64,000 nt of DNA, from the NCBI RefSeq assembly GCF_902497855.1, contig NZ_CABVHU010000007.1:248001-312000 (forward strand), in the 5' to 3' direction. Position numbers and translations under genes: made by a program. The DNA is from Pseudomonas fluorescens (lineage in GTDB: Bacteria > Pseudomonadota > Gammaproteobacteria > Pseudomonadales > Pseudomonadaceae). The stretch's first letter is position 1. Every line of letters begins with the position of its first letter. The notes below the pieces were generated by a model. It was given only the letters and a program-made list of their open reading frames with translations. It had not been told where the DNA came from and did not search any database. This document shows positions 1 to 8,172 of this stretch, one piece after another.

Positions 1-880
1 CGTGGGCGGCGGACAACTCTTCCATCCGCTCCAGTGCCTTGATCCGGCTCTGGGCCTGACGGGCCTTGGTGGCCTGGGCCTTGAAGCGGGCGATGTAGCT
101 TTCCATGTGCGCACGTTGAGCCTGCTGCTTCTCGTAGGCCTGCTGTTGCTGGGCCAGGCGCTCGGCACGGGCGCGTTCGAACGCGGTATAACCACCGCGG
201 TACAGGGTGATCTTGCGTTGATCGACGTGCGCCACGTGATCGACCACGGCATCGAGGAAGTCGCGGTCGTGGGAAATCAGCATCAAGGTGCCGGGGTAGC
301 TTTTCAGCCATTCTTCGAGCCAGATGATGGCGTCGAGGTCCAAGTGGTTGGTTGGTTCGTCGAGCAGCAACAGATCCGAGGGACACATCAAAGCCTGCGC
401 CAGATTCAGACGCATCCGCCAGCCACCGGAGAAACTTCCTACCTGCCGATCCATCTGATCGTTGGTGAACCCCAAACCGGCCAGCAGCTTGCGCGCCCGG
501 GCATCGGCGGTGTAACCGTCGGCACTGTCGAGCTCGGCGTGCAGGCGGGCCTGAGCGGCACCGTCATGGGCCGCTTCGGCGGCGGCGAGGTCGCGTTGCA
601 CCTCGCGCAGGCGCAGGTCGCCATCGAGCACGTAGTCGACCGCGATCCGATCGAGGGTGTCGATCTCCTGGCGCATGTGGGCGATGCGCCAGTCCGCCGG
701 CAGCAAGCAATCACCCGAGTCCGGGTGCAGGTCACCCAGGAGCAAGGCGAACAGGCTCGATTTGCCGGCGCCGTTGGCACCGATGAGGCCGGCTTTGTGG
801 CCGGCGTGCAGGGTCAGCTCGGCGTCTTCTAGCAGACGTTGCGGGCCACGCTGTAAAGTCAGGTTCTGAAGTCGGATCAT
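1..880 (-). CDS. ABC-F family ATPase, YheS-like (partial, 3' end outside window)
   Basis: Read by hand on the minus strand from an ATG at 880 to the window edge; no stop is reached, so about 293 residues are visible. The protein opens MIRLQNLTLQRGPQRLL and has Walker A GANGAGKSS near residue 35, the ABC signature SGGWRMRL, Walker B LLLLDEPTNHLD, a switch histidine (ISHDRD), and then the charged linker rich in Gln, Lys and Arg that separates the two ATPase cassettes in ABC-F proteins. There are no membrane segments. The family acts on ribosomes rather than in transport; the exact role of this YheS-like member is an inference. It is divergent from the TIGR02444 gene with about 50 bases between starts. 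Confidence 0.9.
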   Translation of the reverse strand, partial: MIRLQNLTLQRGPQRLLEDAELTLHAGHKAGLIGANGAGKSSLFALLLGDLHPDSGDCLLPADWRIAHMRQEIDTLDRIAVDYVLDGDLRLREVQRDLAAAEAAHDGAAQARLHAELDSADGYTADARARKLLAGLGFTNDQMDRQVGSFSGGWRMRLNLAQALMCPSDLLLLDEPTNHLDLDAIIWLEEWLKSYPGTLMLISHDRDFLDAVVDHVAHVDQRKITLYRGGYTAFERARAERLAQQQQAYEKQQAQRAHMESYIARFKAQATKARQAQSRIKALERMEELSAAH

Positions 881-930
881 AATGGCGGCGGAGTCTACCA
901 GCTTCGCTCGCAACTGGCGCGAGTAGCACG

Positions 931-1395
931 ATGTCCCCTGACCTGTGGAGCTTTTCCCTTGGCACTTACGCCCGTCCCGGCGTCGAAGCCGCGTGCCTGA
1001 AATTGCAGTCGACGGGCGCCAATGTGTGCCTGCTGCTCTGTGGACTGTGGCTGGGACGGCGGGGAGTCGCCTGTAACGAGCAACGATTGCAGGCTCTTCG
1101 CAACCTGGCCGAACCCTGGGAAACCGATGTGGTACAGCCGCTGCGGGCATTGCGCACGCAATGGAAATCCGCTGCGGCGCAGGACAGCGAACTTGATAGT
1201 TTGCGCGAACAGGTGAAGGCACTGGAGCTCAAAGCCGAGCGACATCTGTTATTGCGGCTGGAGCGATCGGCGCACAGTTGGCCGCAGTGTGAGGCGACCG
1301 ATCTAGCGGCCTGGCTGGAAGGTGTGACGGCAGGTGCCGCCCACCTGGACCGCGACGCGCTGCATCAGCTGCGCGTCGCGGCAACCGGCACTTAG
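931..1395 (+). CDS. TIGR02444 family protein
   Basis: A 154-residue soluble protein opening MSPDLWSFSLGTYARPGVE, with WSFSLxxYxxPGVExACLxLQ and a CLLLCGLWLG stretch, which I recognise as the TIGR02444 family of small gammaproteobacterial proteins of unknown function. The family generally sits beside the ABC-F ATPase and algP in Pseudomonas, as here. The ATG at 931 lies about 50 bases from the divergent ABC-F start. Its stop codon overlaps the stop of the convergent algP gene by 2 bases. No catalytic motif or signal peptide is visible. Confidence 0.85.
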   Translation: MSPDLWSFSLGTYARPGVEAACLKLQSTGANVCLLLCGLWLGRRGVACNEQRLQALRNLAEPWETDVVQPLRALRTQWKSAAAQDSELDSLREQVKALELKAERHLLLRLERSAHSWPQCEATDLAAWLEGVTAGAAHLDRDALHQLRVAATGT

Positions 1396-2504
1396 GAAGC
1401 GCTGGTTGGGGTGGTGCTGGCGCTCGACGAAGCGGCTGGCGTTGGCGCAGGCGCGGTGGTCGAGGTGGTTGCTGCAGGCGAAGCCGAAGGAGACGGTGCC
1501 GGCGTCACTGGCTTGGCAGCGGGCGCAGGGGTCGGCTTGGTAGCGGCGACCGGCTTTTTCACGGCCGGTTTGGCTGCAGGCTTGGCGGCTGGTTTTGCGG
1601 CTGGTTTTGCAGCAGCTGGCTTGGCAGCGGCTGGTTTTGCTGCGGCAGTTTTCGCGGCAGTCGCTGGCTTGGCGGCAGCTGTTTTGGCAGCTGGTTTAGC
1701 TGCAGTTTTTGCAGCTGGTTTTGCAGCTGGTTTTGCAGCCGGCTTGACCGCGGTTTTAGCAGCGGCAGTTTTAGCAGCAGGTTTTGAAGCCGGCTTGGCC
1801 GCTGTGGTTTTCGCCACGCCCGGTTTCGCGGCAGCGGTTCTTGCAGCAGGTTTAGCGGCAGTTGTTTTGGCAGCAGCTGGTTTTGTAGCAGCAGGTTTTG
1901 CAGCCGTGGTTTTAACCGCTGGTTTCGCAGCGCTGGCAGCAACGGCTTTTTTCGCCGCAGGTTTAGCGGCAGGTTTTGCTGCGACTTTCACCGGGGCCTT
2001 GGCGGCGGTTTTTTTAACAGGCGCCGCAGCAGGCTTGGCGGGTGCTTTTGCAGCAGCCGGTTTGGCAGCGGCTTTCTTGGCAGGTGCTGCAGCAGGCTTG
2101 GCTGAACGCAGGGACAACGCCTTGCCGACAGCCTCTTGTACACGACCGACACCCTGGGCCAGTTTCAGGCTTTCTTGAGCATCGCGCTTGAGTTGCAGGA
2201 TGTAGCTGCGGGTTTCGGATTGACGATCTTTGAGGGCGTCGAGCAGGTTTTCAAGCTCCTTCACTGCGTCCTTGGCTTTGGTCTGCGCCTTGGCCTTGCC
2301 GGCCGACGCGGCGTCCTGCAATTTGGTACGGGACTTGTGCAGTTTTTCCTGTGCTTTGCCCCGTTGTTTTTCCAGTTTGGCGAGCAGTTTTTCAGCATCA
2401 GCCAAGGCTTGGGAACAAGCGGTTTCCAGATGCTCGAGCAGGCTGCCCGAGAGTTGTTGGAGTAGGTGCAACGGGGTATTTACAGGCTTCTTGGTGGCCG
2501 ACAT
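1392..2504 (-). CDS. algP: AlgP (AlgR3), histone H1-like alginate regulator
   Basis: This 370-residue protein has two parts. Residues 1-130 are a helical, charged region (LLQQLSGSLLEHLETACSQALADAEKLLAKLEKQRGK). The rest is a long low-complexity tail of KPAA/KTAA/AAKPA units followed by a Pro/Ser/Thr-rich end. The layout is that of AlgP, which binds DNA through the Lys-Pro-Ala repeats and was found as a regulator of algD transcription in P. aeruginosa. The start at 2504 has a strong GGAGG about 7 bases upstream. The repeat tail is coded by short GC-rich tandem units, a setting for slippage. The opposite strand is also open (Ala/Gly/Phe-rich) but is a shadow of the repeats. Confidence 0.93.
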   Translation of the reverse strand: MSATKKPVNTPLHLLQQLSGSLLEHLETACSQALADAEKLLAKLEKQRGKAQEKLHKSRTKLQDAASAGKAKAQTKAKDAVKELENLLDALKDRQSETRSYILQLKRDAQESLKLAQGVGRVQEAVGKALSLRSAKPAAAPAKKAAAKPAAAKAPAKPAAAPVKKTAAKAPVKVAAKPAAKPAAKKAVAASAAKPAVKTTAAKPAATKPAAAKTTAAKPAARTAAAKPGVAKTTAAKPASKPAAKTAAAKTAVKPAAKPAAKPAAKTAAKPAAKTAAAKPATAAKTAAAKPAAAKPAAAKPAAKPAAKPAAKPAVKKPVAATKPTPAPAAKPVTPAPSPSASPAATTSTTAPAPTPAASSSASTTPTSAS

Positions 2505-2696
2505 GATTTACCTCCTGGCTGACGTGGGTGCGGCTCATACTAGACCTCTGCTGCTACCGCCGCTAGGGCATGTTGACAGTATCCAAAGCGCTGTGTTGCA
2601 ACGGATGGAAAATGTTCTGCGCTTGCGCAAAACCAGTTCACCGTGAAGCGCATTCACACTGGCATAATCCACCGCATCTCAGGTCGGAGAGTGCCC

Positions 2697-3362
2697 ATGT
2701 CGCGTTACCTTTTTTTATCGCTTTGCGTGTTTTTTTCCGTGGCCCAGGCCGCGGAAAAATCCACGGAAAACGACGCCCGCGATCTCGCCTACAGCCTGGG
2801 GGCAAGCCTTGGCGAACGCTTGCGCCAAGAGGTCCCCGACTTGCAACTTCAAGCACTGGTCGAAGGCTTGCAGCAAGCCTATCAAGGCAAACCCCTGGCA
2901 CTGACAGACGAGCAGATCGAACAGATTCTTGCCGAGCACGAAGCCCAGGTTGCCGAGCGACCGGCGATACCGCAAAGCGAAGTCGCCCTTGAAAAAGAGC
3001 AGCGCTTTCTCGCCGAGCAAAAAGCCAGACCCGGGGTTCGCGAATTGGCAGACGGCATATTGCTGACGGAACTGGCGCCGGGCACCGGCGCAAAAGCCGG
3101 CCCGAACGGCAAGGTCCAGGTGGTGTATGTCGGTCGCCTTCCCGACGGCTCAGTGTTCGATCAGAACAGTCAGCCGCAATGGTTCAGTCTCGACAGCGTG
3201 ATCAGCGGATGGCGCACTGCATTGCAACACATGCCGGTCGGCGCCAAGTGGCGATTGGTGATTCCATCGGCCCAAGCCTATGGTGCCGACGGTGCTGGCG
3301 ACCTGATCGCGCCGTTCACGCCACTGGTGTTCGAAGTCGAATTGCGCGGCGCTACGGGCTGA
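2697..3362 (+). CDS. Periplasmic FKBP-type peptidyl-prolyl isomerase
   Basis: 221 residues from the ATG at 2697, which follows GGAG at good spacing; an in-frame start at 2643 would add 18 residues without a ribosome site. The protein begins with a signal peptide (MSRYLFLSLCVFFSVAQA, cleavage expected after AQA), has an N-terminal helical dimerisation region (DARDLAYSLGASLGERLRQE, typical of FkpA/Mip-like proteins) and ends with an FKBP fold (VQVVYVGRLPDGSVFD, VISGWRTALQHMPVGAKWRLVIPSAQAYG, PFTPLVFEVELRG). It should catalyse prolyl cis-trans isomerisation and assist folding of secreted proteins. The position between algP and algQ is the same in P. aeruginosa. Confidence 0.9.
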   Translation: MSRYLFLSLCVFFSVAQAAEKSTENDARDLAYSLGASLGERLRQEVPDLQLQALVEGLQQAYQGKPLALTDEQIEQILAEHEAQVAERPAIPQSEVALEKEQRFLAEQKARPGVRELADGILLTELAPGTGAKAGPNGKVQVVYVGRLPDGSVFDQNSQPQWFSLDSVISGWRTALQHMPVGAKWRLVIPSAQAYGADGAGDLIAPFTPLVFEVELRGATG

Positions 3363-3375
3363 AGGGCACAAACGA

Positions 3376-3402
3376 AAAACGGCGCGCATAGCGCACCGTT
3401 TT
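3376..3402. terminator. Bidirectional intrinsic terminator between FKBP gene and algQ
   Basis: Inverted repeat of 12 bases per arm with one mismatch and an ATA loop (AAAACGGCGCGC / GCGCACCGTTTT). The A and T runs at the two ends give a T tract on each strand. It lies 13 bases past the FKBP stop and 38 bases past the convergent algQ stop. Confidence 0.85.
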
Positions 3403-3440
3403 CAACACCTTGCAGCAAGGCAGTCTTGCAGGAAAAGGGT

Positions 3441-3899
3441 TCAGGCCTGAACCGGATCCTCTTCCTTGTGAGCCGTGTGCAGCACTTCGATCAGGCAATC
3501 TTCCAGTTCGAAGCGTTCGTGCAACAGGCCACCCAGCTCCTTGAACTTCTCTGCGACGCATTTGCCCGCATCACACAGGTCGTTGAACGCGAGCAGTTTC
3601 TCTGTGATGACGTCGATGCGCGGATAGATCGTCTCGGCCAGCTCCAGGCCGCGCTTGTCGTTGAAAGCCTTGGCCTCCCCCGTCAGCTGTTCGTAGATCT
3701 CGAAATGCCCGGCGGACACATAGTCGACCAGCACTCCGCAGAATTCCTGTAGCGGTTTGCGGTTTTCACCCAGAGCCTCAGGCTTGGCGCCGAGGTCATC
3801 ATAGGCTCGAACCAGTTCGTGACGCTCCTGCAACCAGCGGTCGATCAGCAGATGAACTCCACCCCAACGTTCCTGAGCATTCTGACAACTTTCGAGCAT
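3441..3899 (-). CDS. algQ: AlgQ, Rsd-family anti-sigma-70 regulator
   Basis: 152 residues beginning MLESCQNAQERWGGVHLLIDRWL, the conserved start of AlgQ/Rsd. The family binds region 4 of the housekeeping sigma factor and shifts RNA polymerase toward alternative sigma factors; AlgQ (AlgR2) also affects alginate and siderophore genes in P. aeruginosa. The ATG at 3899 is preceded by AAGGGAAGAGAG at correct spacing; an upstream ATG at 3926 lies before that site and is less likely. All helices of the four-helix bundle are present and the length is close to the family norm of about 158. Confidence 0.92.
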   Translation of the reverse strand: MLESCQNAQERWGGVHLLIDRWLQERHELVRAYDDLGAKPEALGENRKPLQEFCGVLVDYVSAGHFEIYEQLTGEAKAFNDKRGLELAETIYPRIDVITEKLLAFNDLCDAGKCVAEKFKELGGLLHERFELEDCLIEVLHTAHKEEDPVQA

Positions 3900-4077
3900 G
3901 GCGGTCTCTCTTCCCTTGTGGGTCATGCTGCCCTACACCTGTCGCACACTTGAAAATCAAATATCGGCCAGGCAGAGCGTCATTCGAGCAACATAATTCC
4001 AATGACACGTGCGGGCCAGATTATGCCCGCGCGACAATGGCTTCAAGGTACGCAGGAGATAAAGTTCATACAAGTGT

Positions 4078-4629
4078 TTAATCACCCACCAATGCCTGGT
4101 GCGACGACTCGCCGCTGAGCGGTCGCTGACACGCGACCCAGACCAGCCGCAACAGCTGGCAAACACCCAGGATCATCATCGCGACGAAGAACAGCAGGCT
4201 CCACTCCGGAATGCTCAGGTCGAACAATGTCCAGGAAATATGCACGCATTCGGTCGTTCCTTCGAACATCTGCCGCACCACGAATAACCAGGGCGTGTTG
4301 GCGAACAGGTCCGCCAGATTGGGAACGCAGCTCGAAAGCCGTTGCACCGGATCGCTTTGCAGCAGTACCTGCCGCAACGCGGTGACCGTACCTGCCAGAC
4401 TGCAGCAAAGACCAAGCAGCCAATACATGAAAGTACCGAAGCGTCCGGGGCCATGCACCGAAGCCATCAGACAGACCCCCGTGAGCAGCGCCAGGCTAAT
4501 CCGTTGCAACAGACACAACCCGCAAGGCTGGAGGCCGACTGCATATTCCAGGTAATAGGACACACCCAGGGCCAGAGCACCTGCAATGAAAGCCATGAAA
4601 AACAAGGAGCGTGAGCAGGCCAAAGACAT
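4078..4629 (-). CDS. dsbH: DsbH, DsbB-family disulfide bond formation protein
   Basis: 183-residue inner-membrane protein with four hydrophobic helices. The two periplasmic cysteine pairs of the DsbB family are present: CGLC at Cys36/Cys39 and a second pair at about Cys101 and Cys128. DsbB-type proteins reoxidise DsbA and pass electrons to ubiquinone. The gene stands between algQ and hemY, the place of dsbH (one of two DsbB homologues) in P. aeruginosa, so I use that symbol. It has its own upstream gap and does not overlap hemY, so it is probably transcribed separately from the heme operon. Confidence 0.9.
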   Translation of the reverse strand: MSLACSRSLFFMAFIAGALALGVSYYLEYAVGLQPCGLCLLQRISLALLTGVCLMASVHGPGRFGTFMYWLLGLCCSLAGTVTALRQVLLQSDPVQRLSSCVPNLADLFANTPWLFVVRQMFEGTTECVHISWTLFDLSIPEWSLLFFVAMMILGVCQLLRLVWVACQRPLSGESSHQALVGD

Positions 4630-5010
4630 GGCTTTTCCGTAACTAGTGGAGACAGGCGGTTACGGTAGAGTAAAGCGCGCTAGCCTTTCAAGGCACGCCG
4701 GCAGGGACAGTTCAGCAGATGTGTAGGGAATTCCCGACAGAACTGAGAGGATCAGATGTAGCCCTTTGTAGGATTATTCCGTCGACGGACGACCAAGGTA
4801 AAAATCCGTCAATGAAAGGGGAACTCTGCGATACGAATTTGCCTGTGGCGAACTCACTCACCACAGGTTTTCTTCGGCCATCGCCGCACGATGGTAGAGC
4901 CGGCTTGCTGGCGAAGACGGCGTGTCAGGCGACATCAATGTTGGAGGTGATGGCCTCTTCGCTGCGATGCGGCGGTCCGACAAGCCAGCTCCTACAGGTC
5001 CCGGAACGTT
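4630..5010. other. Intergenic gap dsbH-hemY
   Basis: About 380 bases with no convincing gene. It holds the dsbH promoter region and the degenerate REP doublet at 4893-4998 next to the end of hemY. An open frame crossing it on the plus strand has no ribosome site and runs through the REP and into hemY antisense, so it is not called. Confidence 0.7.
4893..4998. repeat. REP doublet (degenerate)
   Basis: Left half GTAGAGCCGGCTTGCTGGCG, right half ending ACAAGCCAGCTCCTACAG in inverted orientation. The right copy carries extra bases (GATGCGGCGGTCCG) in place of the usual stem. It lies just downstream of hemY. Confidence 0.8.
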
Positions 5011-6249
5011 TCAAGCGTGGACCGGTACCGGCAACGGTGCCGCCAGCAGGCGCTCATCCAACAGGCCAAGGCCCTCCTGGAACAGCTGATTGCTGCGCTG
5101 AGTGTCGCCCAGTTGCGCCAGCAATCGTGCCAGTTCCGCGCAGGCTTCCGGATTGCGCTGCACGCGCAGGCTGCTTTCCAGATAGTCCCGGGCCTTGCCC
5201 CACAAGCTGCTTTGCAGACACAGGCGCCCCAGGGTCAGCAACAGGCTCGGGTCGGCCGCATGATCCTTCAGCCAGCCTTCCGCAGTGTGCAGCTGACGTG
5301 CCGGATCACTGCCGCGCACCAACCCGTACAGGCGCGCCAGATGACTGTCGTAGTTGCGCTTGAGGGCTATGCGCAGGATCTCTTCGGCTTCGACCTGGGC
5401 CCCCAGTTGCCGCAGTTGCTCGGCATAGGCGAGCACCAGTTGCGGCTCCTGACGCTGGGCAGAGGTGAGCTGCTGCCAGGCGCGGTTGAGCGATTGCAAC
5501 CCGACCGTTCCGTCCGCTTCCCGCTGCGCAGCCAGGGACAGGTTTTCCCCCCAGGCCCGGCGTTCCAGTTCGGCCAGCTCGGCCGGTGGCAGGACTTTGT
5601 CCTTGCGCAGTTCCGGCAGCAGGCGAATCACCGCCGACCAGTCGCCGCGCTGTTGATGCAGGCGCTGCAACTGACGCAAGGTCTGGGCGTTACGCGGATG
5701 ACGCTCGTGCATGGCTTCCAGGGTCACCAGGGCGCCGTCGGTGTCCCCGCGATCAGTCTGCAGTTGAGCGTGACTCAAGGCGATGGCCAGCTCGGCCTGA
5801 GGCTGTCGTTCGAGGGCGCGCTCCAGCAGCCTGTCGCTTTCCTCGTAATGACCTTGTTCGTTCGCGGCACGGGCAGCGCCAAGGTAGTACAGCAGCGGTT
5901 GGCGCTCGGCTTCGGCGGCCCGATGCAGATGACGCTGCGCACTGGCCCAGCGCCCCTCGGCCAGATCCAGCTGACCGTGTTCGATCGCCACTTGCACCCG
6001 GCGACTGCGATTGCGCCGCGACCAGGGATTGACCACGCCGCTGGAGGTCATCACCAATTCGACCAACGCCTTGATCCCCCAGCCTACCAGCCAGAGCACG
6101 GCGACCAGGGCCAGGGTCGCCCACAGGCTCGATTCAAAGCGAAAGCTCTTGTAGGCGATCAGCACGTAGCCGGAATGCTCGGCAATCGCCAGCCCCAGTG
6201 CAGCGGCTGCGGCGATGACCAGGAACACGATCACATAGAGGCGTTTCAT
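5011..6249 (-). CDS. hemY: HemY, heme biosynthesis-associated membrane TPR protein
   Basis: 412 residues. Two membrane helices occupy about residues 4-22 and 41-62, followed by a periplasmic or cytoplasmic domain of TPR-like helical pairs (WASAQRHLHRAAEAERQPLLYYLGAARAANEQGHYEESDRLLERAL and similar). The family (HemY_N plus TPR) is encoded at the end of hemCDX operons in gammaproteobacteria. It is not the oxygen-dependent protoporphyrinogen oxidase also called HemY; its exact role is unsettled and is probably scaffolding of tetrapyrrole enzymes. Its ATG overlaps the hemX stop by 4 bases (ATGA), showing translational coupling. Confidence 0.9.
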   Translation of the reverse strand: MKRLYVIVFLVIAAAAALGLAIAEHSGYVLIAYKSFRFESSLWATLALVAVLWLVGWGIKALVELVMTSSGVVNPWSRRNRSRRVQVAIEHGQLDLAEGRWASAQRHLHRAAEAERQPLLYYLGAARAANEQGHYEESDRLLERALERQPQAELAIALSHAQLQTDRGDTDGALVTLEAMHERHPRNAQTLRQLQRLHQQRGDWSAVIRLLPELRKDKVLPPAELAELERRAWGENLSLAAQREADGTVGLQSLNRAWQQLTSAQRQEPQLVLAYAEQLRQLGAQVEAEEILRIALKRNYDSHLARLYGLVRGSDPARQLHTAEGWLKDHAADPSLLLTLGRLCLQSSLWGKARDYLESSLRVQRNPEACAELARLLAQLGDTQRSNQLFQEGLGLLDERLLAAPLPVPVHA

Positions 6250-7388
6250 GGCGTGGCCTCCGGCTCGGTGCGCGCGGCAGGTTTGGCCATCGGCTTGACC
6301 GAATCCTCGGCGTTGACATTACGCCGCTCCAGATAACCCTGGACCGCGCTCAGCGTTGCGGTCAGATCCGGCGTGACCACGCTGACCGGCTGCTGGCTCA
6401 GCTCCCCCACCTGCTCAAGCATCACTTTGCTCTGAGGGTTGTCCGGGTTGAAGTTGCCCTTGAGCACATCCCGCGCCTCGGCCATCGCCTGGGTGTAAAC
6501 GGCGGCCTGGCCATTGAGTGCGGCCCACTGCGCCTGCTCCAGGGCCAGGCTCAGCGCCAGGCGCACCTGACTCAGGCTTTGCCCGGCCAGTAGCGGACGA
6601 ACATTCTTGTCGGCATTGAAATCGATGCGGATGTAGCGCGAGATCTGATCCCACCATTGCGCCCAGCGACTGGCGCCGTCGCCATCGGCGGTCAACCCCA
6701 GCAAGGATTCGCCACGGTCCTTGTACTCGGGCGCCAGTTCGGTGAGGTTGATCACCTGATCGCGCAGCGCTCCCAGGCGCAGGAACAGCCCGGTGCGGTC
6801 CGGTTGCTCAGTGCTGCGCAACGCCACCAGGGTTTTGGCGACCTGCTCGCGAGCGGCAAAGGAACCCGGGTCGTTCTGTTCGCGCAGAATTTCGTCGGCA
6901 CCCTGCACCAGGGCCTGGGCGCTGCTGATGTCCTGCAACGCGGAAAGACGCAGGCTGGCCAGACGCAACAAATGCTCGGCTTCGGCCAGGCGCCAATCCT
7001 TGCGGCTGGCGCCGAGGACAGTTTCCAGTCGCTGGTTCAGGCGTTGCTGATCGCCCTGGAGCTGGACCACCAGACGACTGCGTGCTTCAAGCTCGTCGGC
7101 GGCGGGCAGTTGTTCGAGGCGCGCCGTCAGGCGCTGCTCATTGAGCTTCAGGCTCTGCGCCTGATCGTTCAATGCCTGCACCTGATTCAGTTGCTGCTGG
7201 TTATTGGCTTGCAGGTGACGCACCTGCCAGACGCCCCAGCCCCCTACGGCAACGCCGGCGGCGCCCAGCAGCAGGGCGACTATGGCCAGCCCATTGCCTC
7301 GGCGCTGTTCTTGAGCAGGTGGAGGCGTTTCAACCGGTGCATCGAGCACTGGCTGGACATCATCTTTAGGCAAGGCTGTTTCGCTCAC
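6246..7388 (-). CDS. hemX: HemX, uroporphyrinogen-III C-methyltransferase-like protein
   Basis: 380 residues: a Pro/Glu-rich cytoplasmic tail, one membrane helix at about 33-53 (GLAIVALLLGAAGVAVGGWGVW), then a Gln-rich coiled coil (about 55-130) and a helical periplasmic domain. It belongs to the HemX family, often annotated as uroporphyrinogen-III C-methyltransferase, but no SAM-binding methyltransferase motif is visible, so I do not assign that activity. The acidic Pro-rich C-terminal end is short. It lies 16 bases after hemD and overlaps hemY by 4 bases. Confidence 0.9.
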   Translation of the reverse strand: MSETALPKDDVQPVLDAPVETPPPAQEQRRGNGLAIVALLLGAAGVAVGGWGVWQVRHLQANNQQQLNQVQALNDQAQSLKLNEQRLTARLEQLPAADELEARSRLVVQLQGDQQRLNQRLETVLGASRKDWRLAEAEHLLRLASLRLSALQDISSAQALVQGADEILREQNDPGSFAAREQVAKTLVALRSTEQPDRTGLFLRLGALRDQVINLTELAPEYKDRGESLLGLTADGDGASRWAQWWDQISRYIRIDFNADKNVRPLLAGQSLSQVRLALSLALEQAQWAALNGQAAVYTQAMAEARDVLKGNFNPDNPQSKVMLEQVGELSQQPVSVVTPDLTATLSAVQGYLERRNVNAEDSVKPMAKPAARTEPEATP

Positions 7389-7404
7389 GTATCCATCCTT
7401 TGCA

Positions 7405-8172
7405 TTAGAGAACGGGTTCGGGATACTCCCGTAACGCCGTCAGCAAAGCCGCGGCACTGGCGCCACGACAATCCACAACTTTTTCGGCCCCGGCGGCACG
7501 TGCCAACTCGGCAACCCTGGGGCTTGGAACAAACAACGGCAACCGCGCCAATGGCGGCCAGGCATCGCCGGCCAATTGCCGCAGGTGCTCAAAACCTTGT
7601 CCACTGCTGACCACCAGCCCGTTCAAGCGTTCCGCCCGGATCCGCCGAGGCAGCGTCGCAGGCGGATAGTTCGGCAGTTTTCGCCGGTACAACTCCAGGT
7701 AGTCGACACTAGCACCTAGCTCGCGCAAACGCTCAGCCAGCAGCTCGCGCCCGCCCTCCCCGCGCATGATCAACACCCGGGGATCGGCCCGTGCGACAGC
7801 CTCGCGCAGCCGGGGGAGTTCAAGCAAGGCTTCGCTGTCATCGCCTTCGACCGGAAAGCTGACGTCCACCCCGTGAGCCTCGAAGATCTGCGCGGTCGCC
7901 GCGCCCACACTGAACCACTGCAGGCACGGGGGTTGCGGCCAATACTGGCCGAGCATGTCCACCGCCATTCTGGCGGCCGGCTTGCTGACCACGATCACCG
8001 CGCAATAGCGCTCCAGGTCCTGAATCACTGCACGCATTGTGTCAGAGACAGGAATCGATTCGATCTCCAAAAGCGGCAAGCTGCTGCTGAAAATCCCCAC
8101 TTGCGCCAAAGCATTGCTTAGCGCCGCAGACTCATCCGAGGGACGCGTCAGCAACAGGCGCCAGCCGGTCAC
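7405..8172 (-). CDS. hemD: Uroporphyrinogen-III synthase
   Basis: 255 residues of the HemD fold: two Rossmann-like lobes, with the N-terminal LLTRPSDESAALSNAL and the second-lobe NGLVVSSGQGFEHLRQLAG and FVPSPRVAELARAAGAEKVVDCRGASAAALLTAL. The enzyme cyclises hydroxymethylbilane to uroporphyrinogen III, the branch point to heme, siroheme and cobalamin. The ATG at 8172 overlaps the hemC stop by 4 bases, so translation is probably coupled to hemC, whose unstable product it uses. Confidence 0.93.
   Translation of the reverse strand: MTGWRLLLTRPSDESAALSNALAQVGIFSSSLPLLEIESIPVSDTMRAVIQDLERYCAVIVVSKPAARMAVDMLGQYWPQPPCLQWFSVGAATAQIFEAHGVDVSFPVEGDDSEALLELPRLREAVARADPRVLIMRGEGGRELLAERLRELGASVDYLELYRRKLPNYPPATLPRRIRAERLNGLVVSSGQGFEHLRQLAGDAWPPLARLPLFVPSPRVAELARAAGAEKVVDCRGASAAALLTALREYPEPVL

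Noticed and set aside
2..832. Long plus-strand open frame at the left edge
   Set aside because: It is antisense to the ABC-F ATPase, whose Walker and signature motifs are clear on the minus strand; the plus frame has no family features.
1540..2110. Tandem repeats resembling a CRISPR array
   Set aside because: These are coding KPAA repeats of algP, without unique spacers. No cas genes are present.
1411..2178. Ala/Gly/Phe-rich plus-strand frame of 255 codons
   Set aside because: It is the complement of the algP repeat tail. Short tandem repeats keep several frames open; no ribosome site and no homology.
5011..6249. HemY as protoporphyrinogen oxidase
   Set aside because: The protein is a two-helix membrane TPR protein with no FAD-binding fold; only the symbol is shared.
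6246..7388. Functional call of HemX as a methyltransferase
   Set aside because: No SAM-binding motif is visible; the database name comes from early annotation.
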